From positions 124,001 through 188,000 of the forward strand of contig NZ_JAHBZK010000005.1 in the NCBI RefSeq assembly GCF_019635465.1: a stretch of 64,000 bases of DNA. The letters run 5' to 3'. Positions 1 through 9,174 of the stretch are shown here, in pieces. The position numbers and the translations under genes were made by a program. The stretch comes from Hydrogenophaga sp. (lineage in GTDB: Bacteria > Pseudomonadota > Gammaproteobacteria > Burkholderiales > Burkholderiaceae_C). The first letter of the stretch is position 1; every line of letters begins with the position of its first letter. The notes below the pieces were generated by a model. That model searched no databases, was not told the DNA's origin, and saw nothing but the letters and a program-made list of their open reading frames with translations.

Positions 1-1200
1 GACAGCCAGCCGGTGGTGACGCTGCGCGACCTGGGCGCCGAGCAAAGCGGCACACCCGGCTCGCCACGCCGCATCGAGGCCGCCGTGCGCAACGCGGCCA
101 ACCACAACGCCCCCATGCCCGACACCGTGGTGACGCTGCAGGTGCTGCCCCCCGCCGGCCAGTTGCCCGCCGGGCGCCTGCTCAACACCAGCTACCCCGG
201 CCAATACCTGCCCGCCACGCAAATGCGCGGCATCACCGACAGCAACGGCCTGACGGTCTCGACCTTCTACTGGCCGCAAACCAGCCAGCAAGCCCCGGTG
301 CAGCGCATCGGTGCCAACTGCGACGCCGCCGGTGTGTGCGCCGCCGTGCTGGACTTGCACTGGCAGACGGAGATCGTGGTGGGGTTTTTCAATGGGGTGG
401 GGAATACGGACGCTGCCGCACAAAAGAGTTTGAAGCGGCTAGAAGACGAGTTCGGTCAGAGGTTTCAATATGCCTTCTTGAAGTTCGACTGGTTCTACAA
501 CCAAACCGCCTGCGGCGACGCCTGGTACGGCAAGGTCTCATGCCTGGAGGACGTGGCCGAGGTGTTCGACCAGCGCAGCCAGGAGTTGGGCGGCGTCTTC
601 GCCAACCGCTGGGAGGTGTTCTGGGACATCCTGGCCGGGCGCCACGCGGACGATGCCTCCGGCACCGGGCAGTTGCTGGGCCTGCTCGGCGACGGCGGCA
701 ACGCCCTGTTGCAGTGGCTCGACGCCACGGCCAACGCCCTGATCAACCAGCTCGCGCGCGACACCTTGAAGCTGATCACCCTGTTCAGCGATTCACCCAC
801 CTACGAGAACCGCGCCGATCACCTGCAGCGCCTGCAACAGCACGCCGACCAGAACCGGGCGCTGCTGCTGGTCGCGCACTCCCAGGGCAACCTGTTTGTC
901 AACAGCGCTTTCGACGCCTTGCGTGCGCTGCGGCCCCAGGTGCCCATGCAGGTGGTGCACGTGGCCCCCGCCTCACCCACGCTGCGCGGCGCGCACTTGC
1001 TGGCCGACATCGACCTGGTCATCAACGGCCTGCGCCTGTCCGGCATCAACAGCGTGCCCGACGCCAACGTCAACCTGCCGCTCAGCCGCAAGGATGTGAG
1101 CGGCCATGGCTTCGAACCCACCTACCTCGACAAGACCCGCGCAGCCTACGCCCGCACCATTGGCATGATCAACGCCAGCCTGGCCGCACTCGCCCCCTGA
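1..1200 (+). CDS. Alpha/beta-hydrolase (lipase-like) protein, 5' end cut by window
   Basis: The frame is open from base 1, so the true start lies upstream and 399 residues are visible. The serine-hydrolase elbow LLLVAHSQGN (Ser codon at 880-882) is followed by a helix and by VVHVAPASPTLRG, as expected after the nucleophile of an alpha/beta hydrolase. A later His in the segment SGHGFEPTYL could complete a catalytic triad. The first ~110 residues look like an extracellular beta-rich domain. A GTG codon at 13 could initiate but has no convincing ribosome binding site. It sits 12 bases before a lipoprotein gene with the same orientation, so the two probably share a transcript. Family membership is clear from the motif; the substrate is unknown. 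Confidence 0.7.
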   Translation, partial: DSQPVVTLRDLGAEQSGTPGSPRRIEAAVRNAANHNAPMPDTVVTLQVLPPAGQLPAGRLLNTSYPGQYLPATQMRGITDSNGLTVSTFYWPQTSQQAPVQRIGANCDAAGVCAAVLDLHWQTEIVVGFFNGVGNTDAAAQKSLKRLEDEFGQRFQYAFLKFDWFYNQTACGDAWYGKVSCLEDVAEVFDQRSQELGGVFANRWEVFWDILAGRHADDASGTGQLLGLLGDGGNALLQWLDATANALINQLARDTLKLITLFSDSPTYENRADHLQRLQQHADQNRALLLVAHSQGNLFVNSAFDALRALRPQVPMQVVHVAPASPTLRGAHLLADIDLVINGLRLSGINSVPDANVNLPLSRKDVSGHGFEPTYLDKTRAAYARTIGMINASLAALAP

Positions 1201-1212
1201 AAGGAGAACCCC

Positions 1213-1758
1213 GTGCCCACAACGAACCTGCTGACCCGCCCCGTAACCGTGGCCGCCTGCGTCGCCGCCCTGCTGCTCACCGCCTGCGGCGGCGGCCGCA
1301 AATCAGACACCACCGCCCCCGCCACCCTGGCCGAACAGATCCAGCAACTCGAGGCCAGCGGCAAGCTGCCAAAACTCGATCGATCTGACGACATCCGAGG
1401 GCTCGACACAGACAACAACGGCATCCGCGACGACATAGATGCCTGGATCGCTGCACTGCCGATCACGGACGTGCAAAAGCGCGCTGCACAGCAAATGGCT
1501 CGGGTTCAGCAAGCCAAACTTGTCGCCAATCTCACCGACAAGACCTCACTTCAGTTGCTAGGCGATCGTTCCATGGCGGGCGTGAGTTGTTTGGTGGATG
1601 TCTTCAAGCCGAACAATCAAATGGGCTACGACCTGATCGATCAGATCGAAGCCAACACCGCCAACACCAAGAATCGCGCCATGCAATACCTCGCCTACAA
1701 CCGGGCAGTGTCGGGCAGCTCGGGCACGCTACCGTCAGGCAACACCTGCGAACCATGA
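1213..1758 (+). CDS. Secreted lipoprotein with TSP3/EF-hand-like Ca-binding motif, copy 1
   Basis: 181 residues, GTG start 7 bases after an AAGGAG ribosome binding site. The signal peptide ends in the lipobox LLTAC-GGG, so the mature protein should be a lipidated outer- or inner-membrane lipoprotein. Residues ~62-72 carry DTDNNGIRDDID, which resembles a thrombospondin-type-3 or EF-hand calcium loop (D-x-D-x-N-G-x-x-D). The C-terminal half contains two cysteines (GVSCLVD and the terminal NTCEP) that could form a disulfide. It follows the lipase-like gene and overlaps its own paralogue by ATGA. Function unknown; it could be a partner or immunity-like companion of the hydrolase, which is inference from position only. 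Confidence 0.75.
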   Translation: MPTTNLLTRPVTVAACVAALLLTACGGGRKSDTTAPATLAEQIQQLEASGKLPKLDRSDDIRGLDTDNNGIRDDIDAWIAALPITDVQKRAAQQMARVQQAKLVANLTDKTSLQLLGDRSMAGVSCLVDVFKPNNQMGYDLIDQIEANTANTKNRAMQYLAYNRAVSGSSGTLPSGNTCEP

Positions 1759-2333
1759 CGCCTTCTCGCGAAATCGCCTCGCAGTGGGATTCACGCCGAT
1801 TGCCCACCCATTCGGCCAAGCGCCTCCTCGCCATGAGCTTGTGCGCCACCCTCACCGCCTGCGGCGGCGGCCGCAAATCAGACACCACCGCCCCCGCCAC
1901 CCTGGCCGAACAGATCCAGCAACTCGAAGCCAGCGGCAAGCTGCCCCAGCTCGACCGCTCCGACGACATCCGCGGGCCCGACAAAGACAACAACGGCATC
2001 CGCGACGACATAGACGCCTGGATCGCGGCATTGCCGATCACGGACGCGCAGAAGCGCGCGGCACAGCAAGTGGCGCGGGTTCAGCAGGCCGAGCTACTGG
2101 TCAATTTGAACGATCAGGCCGGGCTGCAAGCGCTGGGGGACCGATCCATGGCAGGCGTGAAGTGCATCGGTGACAGCTTCAAACCGGACTACCAGCGCGG
2201 ACTCGACCTCTCCGCGCAGCTCGAAAGCATGATGGCCAACACCAAAAATCGCGCGCTGCAATACCTTGCCTACAACCGGGCTCGCTCTGGCAGCGTCACC
2301 GAGCTACCCTCAGGCAATACCTGCGAGCCCTGA
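1755..2333 (+). CDS. Secreted lipoprotein with TSP3/EF-hand-like motif, copy 2 (tandem paralogue)
   Basis: 192 residues, beginning at the ATG that overlaps the previous stop (ATGA), so translation is probably coupled. The N-terminus is longer than in copy 1 (MTPSREIASQWDSRR before the hydrophobic core), with lipobox LTAC-GGG. It has the same DKDNNGIRDDIDAW calcium-loop-like segment, the paired cysteines and an ending SGNTCEP nearly identical to copy 1. Bases 1851-1945 match 1276-1370 with one difference, while the rest has diverged. It is a tandem duplicate of the preceding gene; function unknown. Confidence 0.75.
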   Translation: MTPSREIASQWDSRRLPTHSAKRLLAMSLCATLTACGGGRKSDTTAPATLAEQIQQLEASGKLPQLDRSDDIRGPDKDNNGIRDDIDAWIAALPITDAQKRAAQQVARVQQAELLVNLNDQAGLQALGDRSMAGVKCIGDSFKPDYQRGLDLSAQLESMMANTKNRALQYLAYNRARSGSVTELPSGNTCEP

Positions 2334-2438
2334 CCCACCCGCGCCGGGCCTCACCGCTTGCGCCTGGGGACCGTGGGACAATCGCACCCTCTTCTTCCCC
2401 CCTTTCCTTGGAACGGGCCCGTCCGGCCCTCAAGCGAC

Positions 2439-4656
<2,218 letters not shown>

Positions 4657-4719
4657 AGCACCTTCGCTGACACGCGCGTGCTTGCCGCGCACGGGGCCGC
4701 GCGCCTATGCTCGCGGCCC

Positions 4720-5907
4720 ATGACCGACGCCGCCGTCCCCCGCCACGTGTTGCCTGTGCTCGTGCTGGCGCAATTCGCGGGCACTTCCCTGTGGTTCGCG
4801 GTCAACGCGGTCATGCCCGACCTGCAGCGTGAGCTGGGTTGGGCCACCAATGCCGTGGGTACGCTGACGTCTGCGCTGCAGTTCGGCTTCATCGCCGGCA
4901 CGCTGGTGTTTGCCTTGCTGGCCATCGCCGACCGTTTTTCACCCAGACGCGTCTTCCTGGTGTGCGCGCTGGCTGGCGCGCTGTGCACGGTGGGGGCCTG
5001 GTGGATGGTGCGCAACTACACCGCACTGCTGTGGTGGCGCGTGGCCACCGGCTTCTTTCTGGCCGGCATCTACCCGGTGGGCATGAAGATCGCCGCGCAG
5101 TGGTACAGCAAGGGCCTGGGCGCGGCGCTGGGCTTGCTGATCGGCGCGCTGGTGCTGGGTTCGGCCAGTGCGCACGCGCTGCGCGCGCTCGGCGACGCCC
5201 TGCCCTGGCCGTCGCTGATGCTGGGCGTTGCCTTGCTGGCCGCGCTCGGTGGCGTGTTGCTGTATGTCGGCCTCGACGACCCGCCCCATGCGGTGGCCCG
5301 GGTGGCCAGCCTGCAGTGGCGGGCGCTGGGCACCCTGTGGACCGACCGCAACGTGCGCAGCTCGGTGTTCGGCTACTTCGGCCACATGTGGGAGCTCTAC
5401 ACCATGTGGGTCATGACGCCGCTCATCCTTGCCACGCGCCTGCAAGGTACTGCGCTGTCGTGGGCTGCCTTCTGGGTGCTGTCCTCGGGCGTCATCGGTT
5501 GCGTGGGTGGTGGCTGGATCGCCCAACGCTGGGGCAGCGCACGCGTGGCCGGGGTGCAACTGGCCATCAGTGGCCTGTGCTGCCTGGTCGCGCCGTTCGC
5601 ATTGAATGCGCCCGATGCCGTCTTCTTTGCATGGCTGGTGATCTGGGGCATCACCGTCTCGGGCGACTCGCCGCAGTTCAGCGCACTCACCGCGCGCAAC
5701 GCGCCGCCCCAGGCAGTGGGCAGTGTGCTCACGCTGACCAACAGCATCGGCTTCGCCATCAGCATTGCGAGCATCCTGTTGTTCGTGCGGCTGGCCGAAT
5801 CGGTGCCGCTGGGCGCGCTGCTGCCCTGGCTGGCCATCGGACCCGTACTGGGCCTGTGGGCATTGCGGCTGTTGTGGCGTGAGGACGGGCGTACCCCTCC
5901 GGGTTGA
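4720..5907 (+). CDS. Major facilitator superfamily transporter
   Basis: 395 residues with about twelve hydrophobic helices and the MFS signature region ADRFSPRRVFLVCALAGAL between helices 2 and 3. The start ATG at 4720 gives MTDAAVPRHVLPVLVLAQFAG; a GTG at 4678 is possible but lacks a ribosome binding site. This branch (NAVMPDLQRELGW, then WALVTGFFLAGIYPVGMKIA-type helices) is seen in uncharacterised MFS proteins, so the substrate cannot be named. Its last ~255 bases have a decayed copy at 8824-9080, downstream of the next gene. Confidence 0.88.
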   Translation: MTDAAVPRHVLPVLVLAQFAGTSLWFAVNAVMPDLQRELGWATNAVGTLTSALQFGFIAGTLVFALLAIADRFSPRRVFLVCALAGALCTVGAWWMVRNYTALLWWRVATGFFLAGIYPVGMKIAAQWYSKGLGAALGLLIGALVLGSASAHALRALGDALPWPSLMLGVALLAALGGVLLYVGLDDPPHAVARVASLQWRALGTLWTDRNVRSSVFGYFGHMWELYTMWVMTPLILATRLQGTALSWAAFWVLSSGVIGCVGGGWIAQRWGSARVAGVQLAISGLCCLVAPFALNAPDAVFFAWLVIWGITVSGDSPQFSALTARNAPPQAVGSVLTLTNSIGFAISIASILLFVRLAESVPLGALLPWLAIGPVLGLWALRLLWREDGRTPPG

Positions 5908-5941
5908 GACGCGCTGGGCACATCGCCAGACCTTTTGTGCC

Positions 5942-5969
5942 GGAACCGCATGCGGGAAGTTGCCACACA
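5942..5969 (+). promoter_or_regulatory. Perfect HrpL-type hrp box upstream of the first effector-like gene
   Basis: GGAACC at 5942-5947, 15 bases, then CCACACA at 5963-5969. This matches the consensus GGAACC-N15/16-CCACNNA, recognised by the ECF sigma factor HrpL in group I type III secretion regulons, at every fixed position. It lies in the 100-base gap after the MFS gene and 38 bases before the ATG at 6008. Confidence 0.75.
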
Positions 5970-6007
5970 TCGGCATCACTCACACCGCGCTGCATGGCAT
6001 AGGTCAC

Positions 6008-8623
6008 ATGGAAAGAACATCGAGCCGCTCGTCGTCGTCATCATTCACTTATCCGATCAACCCGCAGGCGGCGTACCAAGAGCCGCCACACGACGATGCC
6101 CGCCCTTCCAGCGCGGCGAACCTGCGCGGCGCGCAACGCTTGAGTGCCGCGTTTCGAAATCACGATGCCGGCAAGGCGCAGTTGCAGCTGGCACTCCAAA
6201 TCGCCGATCACCAGTGTCCGGGCGGGCCACCAGGCTTGAGCGAGGTCTTGTCGCGCATCGCCTGGCTCGCGGCGCGAGGCCAGGAGGTGTCGCACTTCAT
6301 GGAATCGGTGATTCGGTCAGCGCAGTCGAACATGCTGGGCATTCTCGTTCGGGATCTCGACGCGAAAGTCGAGCAGTGGCTTGGCCATCAACTGACCCAA
6401 GCCATCGAAGACCCCGATGACGATCGGTCCACCGACTGCGCGCTCCTGATGCGGGTGGATCGAAAGGCCTACATCGAGCGGCGCGTCACTCAGGTCGTTC
6501 TCGACGCGCTGACCGACCCCGATGGCGGCATCACGCTCGACGCATCGTCAGCACTGCATCAGCTCCTGGAATCGGCGACAGACCTTCGCCCCTCCATTGG
6601 GAGGGATGCGCACGAACTCTGGTCGATACGGCTCACCCAATTGGTGCACGATCCGGCCTTGGCGCAACAAATCGACTCACTGGCCCAATCAATGCCGGTG
6701 AACGAAGACGCCGCGGCACTCCTTTCACTGCAATGCGGCACCTCCCACCCCACCGCCAGCCAACGCACCCTGGCGCTGCTGGGCGTGCTGTTCAGCACGG
6801 TACGTCAGTACGAAGTGGGCAATTGCTGGCAGATTGCTCCCTACATCAACATCCATCGCGAAATGCCGCAGCGGGTGTTGAACGCACTGGAGACGTGGTT
6901 CAAACACGGCGGCATGCCGTTCGAAGAAGACTCGGGCGAAACGATTCTGGTAACCCCACCGCAGGTGCCGCTGCACACCACACCCTTGCTGCGATACCGT
7001 AAGCACGCCTGGCCCACCCAATGGGCGAATTTCGACGTCGTAGTCGAAATCACCTTGCTGCTGAGCGAGATCGACGGAGGCAACGCCAGATACTGGTTCG
7101 ACCTCATCGCGGAAGCCGCCCGGAACCTTCCCCCGTCCACCAAGGCCGATGGCAGGTATGTGGGTTCGCTGTTGGACCTGACCAAGGCCTTGTTGTTGGC
7201 CCACCTGGGACTGAAACCGCTGGAGGTTTCCCCCCTGAACCGCAACCCTTCGGCTCAGGTCGAGAAATACCACGCCCTGCTGGAGAAATGCATCAATCGC
7301 GTGGTCGCCCACTCCCACAACCTGCTGCTGTTGGCGTGGCAGCACACGCATTCCCATGCGACTGATCAAAGCTTCCTCGAGGAATGCTGGTCGCGAATCG
7401 ACAAAGCGTTGTCCAAAAGCCTGTTGCGTCCGAAGCAGGTGAGCAAACTCCAATGGACGGCCTACCTTGCGGAACTCAAACAGCGCTTCCTTGCTGACGC
7501 GACGTTCCGGCTCGACAACACCCAAAACCTAGCCACCAGAAGCCGTGGCGTGCGCCTCTACCTCCCGCTTCCCGCCATGGGGGGACGCGGTATGGCGGTC
7601 GTCAATGGCGCGCACCTGGCAAAGCTGCTCATGCAACTGGCGCACGATGTGCGAATCGCCGGCGTTGATGCCGATGCCGTGGCGATTTGCGCGAACGCCG
7701 TTTCGATGCAGTTGCAGAGCAGCGGGTTTGTCGAGCGTGTATCGAAGCCCTTCTTTTCTCCAAGGGACGTGAAGAAAGATCATCCGTTTTATGCGTGGAA
7801 CCATTCGCTGGGAAAAATGCCGAACGCTGGGCACGCCGCCGTCGAACTGAATCGGTGCATCCCGGGTCACGCTCCAATGACGGTGCGTCTGGGAAATCAA
7901 GAGCTGATCTGGTACTCATGCAGCTTGGCAATGGGAGAGAGCGAAGCAGCCATCAACTCGTGCGCGGAACTGCTGCTGTTCGCCTACAAACTGAACAAGC
8001 ACTTCTACGCCGCGCTGCAGCAACAACTCGAGGAGACCCACGGGCGGGTCATCCTGGAAGGGGGAGCAGGGCACGCCATGAATCTGCTGCTGCACCACTC
8101 CAGCCTGCTGCCACTGCTCGAGGAAGCAGGCCGAGACGCATCGACCGATTGGCTTGTCCTGCACCTGGACAAACGCATGCGTCAGTTGCGCAAACGCCGC
8201 TTTGCTGACGATGAAGCGCGGCAGCTGGTGGACCGAATTCTGACTGCCTTGCCGCTGAGCCAACAAGGCAAAGCAATGCAGACCCAGCTTTGCGATCGCA
8301 TCCTTCCAATCAAACGCACTGACCATGCGTGGTCGGACATCGCGTCGGCATTGCGCAAGCACCTCAAGGGTCGCAAAAACAGGGACTTGTGGTCCCGCTC
8401 TGATGATGTCGCGGAGCAACTCAGCATAGCGGTACTCAATCAACGCGAGTTTCGCGACGAGGTGATCGTGTACGCCGACCCAAACTGGAGCAACATCAGC
8501 GCCTTGTGCTTTGCCCTTTCACCCGTGACGGGCAAATTTCACCACTTCAAAGCAAACGAGATGGTGCTGCCCGAAGGGACTACGCAAGTCAGACTGTTGG
8601 CATCATCGCGTGTGTACTTCTGA
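6008..8623 (+). CDS. Candidate type III effector, large protein of unknown fold, paralogue A
   Basis: 871 residues; I do not recognise the family. The N-terminus is Ser-rich (9 Ser in the first 12 residues) with almost no acidic residues, as in type III secretion signals, and the gene follows a perfect hrp box. There is no signal peptide or clear membrane segment. The protein is a paralogue of the one at 9175-11913. Shared blocks include NCWQI (Cys273), RLYLPLP...GRGMAVVNGAHL, GRVILEGGAGHAMNLLLHH (His689) and VIVYADPNW (Asp824) near the C-terminus. The Cys-Trp, Gly-His and Tyr-Ala-Asp-Pro contexts in that order recall papain-like (C58/YopT-type) proteases, but the spacing is large and this is speculation. 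The gene looks less GC-rich than its neighbours. Confidence 0.7.
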   Translation: MERTSSRSSSSSFTYPINPQAAYQEPPHDDARPSSAANLRGAQRLSAAFRNHDAGKAQLQLALQIADHQCPGGPPGLSEVLSRIAWLAARGQEVSHFMESVIRSAQSNMLGILVRDLDAKVEQWLGHQLTQAIEDPDDDRSTDCALLMRVDRKAYIERRVTQVVLDALTDPDGGITLDASSALHQLLESATDLRPSIGRDAHELWSIRLTQLVHDPALAQQIDSLAQSMPVNEDAAALLSLQCGTSHPTASQRTLALLGVLFSTVRQYEVGNCWQIAPYINIHREMPQRVLNALETWFKHGGMPFEEDSGETILVTPPQVPLHTTPLLRYRKHAWPTQWANFDVVVEITLLLSEIDGGNARYWFDLIAEAARNLPPSTKADGRYVGSLLDLTKALLLAHLGLKPLEVSPLNRNPSAQVEKYHALLEKCINRVVAHSHNLLLLAWQHTHSHATDQSFLEECWSRIDKALSKSLLRPKQVSKLQWTAYLAELKQRFLADATFRLDNTQNLATRSRGVRLYLPLPAMGGRGMAVVNGAHLAKLLMQLAHDVRIAGVDADAVAICANAVSMQLQSSGFVERVSKPFFSPRDVKKDHPFYAWNHSLGKMPNAGHAAVELNRCIPGHAPMTVRLGNQELIWYSCSLAMGESEAAINSCAELLLFAYKLNKHFYAALQQQLEETHGRVILEGGAGHAMNLLLHHSSLLPLLEEAGRDASTDWLVLHLDKRMRQLRKRRFADDEARQLVDRILTALPLSQQGKAMQTQLCDRILPIKRTDHAWSDIASALRKHLKGRKNRDLWSRSDDVAEQLSIAVLNQREFRDEVIVYADPNWSNISALCFALSPVTGKFHHFKANEMVLPEGTTQVRLLASSRVYF

Positions 8624-8727
8624 CACGTGTTGGGCACGGCAGAATTCTCGAGCGGGGTTCAACCGCTTCGATGCACCCACGACAGAAGTGCCCTGCGCCA
8701 TCGCAATGGACACAGCAAACAACACTG

Positions 8728-8805
8728 GCGCTGGCGGCCGCGTCTGCGGCAACACCGCCAAAACCCAGCATGGCAGCGATGAGCGCGATTGCGCTGTTTT
8801 CTACT
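8728..8805 (-). pseudogene. Remnant of a DUF1328 (YtjA-like) gene
   Basis: Read on the minus strand this stretch encodes AIALIAAMLGFGGVAADAA, closely matching residues ~9-27 of the intact DUF1328 protein at 18980-19141 ([21 protein letters not shown]). Both ends lack the rest of the gene, and an in-frame Met is present only inside the match. It lies between the two effector-like paralogues, next to a decayed MFS fragment. I call it a fragment because the conserved core is recognisable but neither terminus is. Confidence 0.55.
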
Positions 8806-8823
8806 CCTGGATGTTGACGCGGT

Positions 8824-9080
8824 GCATCACCGTCGCGGGCGACTCGCCGCAGTTCAGCGCGCTCACTGCGCGCAACGCGCCTCTCCAGGGGAGGGTCGTG
8901 TGCTGACGCTGACCAACACCAGCATTGGCTTTGCCATCAGCACCGCTGACGCAGCCTGTTGCTCGTGCATCTGGCGGGCACGACATCGCTCGTCCCGTTG
9001 CTGCCCTGCCTGGCCATCGGCCACTGGCTGGGCCTGATGGCGCTGCGACCCTTGTGGCAGGCAGAGTGGCGGCGAAGCTG
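8824..9080 (+). pseudogene. Decayed copy of the 3' end of the MFS transporter gene
   Basis: From GCATCACCGT onward the sequence parallels 5648-5904 of the intact MFS gene. The first ~57 bases are about 93% identical by eye; further on there are small insertions and deletions that break the frame, yet LTLTN, ISTAD and LPCLAIG-like pieces still align. It has no start and no continuous frame. With the intact copy it forms a direct repeat on both sides of the first effector-like gene, so it records a duplication or an insertion event. Confidence 0.8.
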
Positions 9081-9119
9081 ACACTTCGCCAAACGCTCGT
9101 TGAGCGAACGGTCACCCCC

Positions 9120-9148
9120 GGAACCATCCTTTTTTCCTAGGCCACCCA
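9120..9148 (+). promoter_or_regulatory. Perfect HrpL-type hrp box upstream of the second effector-like gene
   Basis: GGAACC at 9120-9125, 16 bases, then CCACCCA at 9142-9148. All fixed positions of GGAACC-N15/16-CCACNNA are met. It is 26 bases before the ATG at 9175 and makes the ATG at 9148 impossible as a start, since that codon overlaps the -10 element. Confidence 0.75.
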
Positions 9149-9174
9149 TGTGCCGAAGCCGCCAGGAGCGGCCG

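Noticed and set aside
5765-6007. Longer start for the first effector-like gene inside the MFS 3' end
   Set aside because: The hrp box at 5942-5969 must lie upstream of the transcript, so the start has to be the ATG at 6008.
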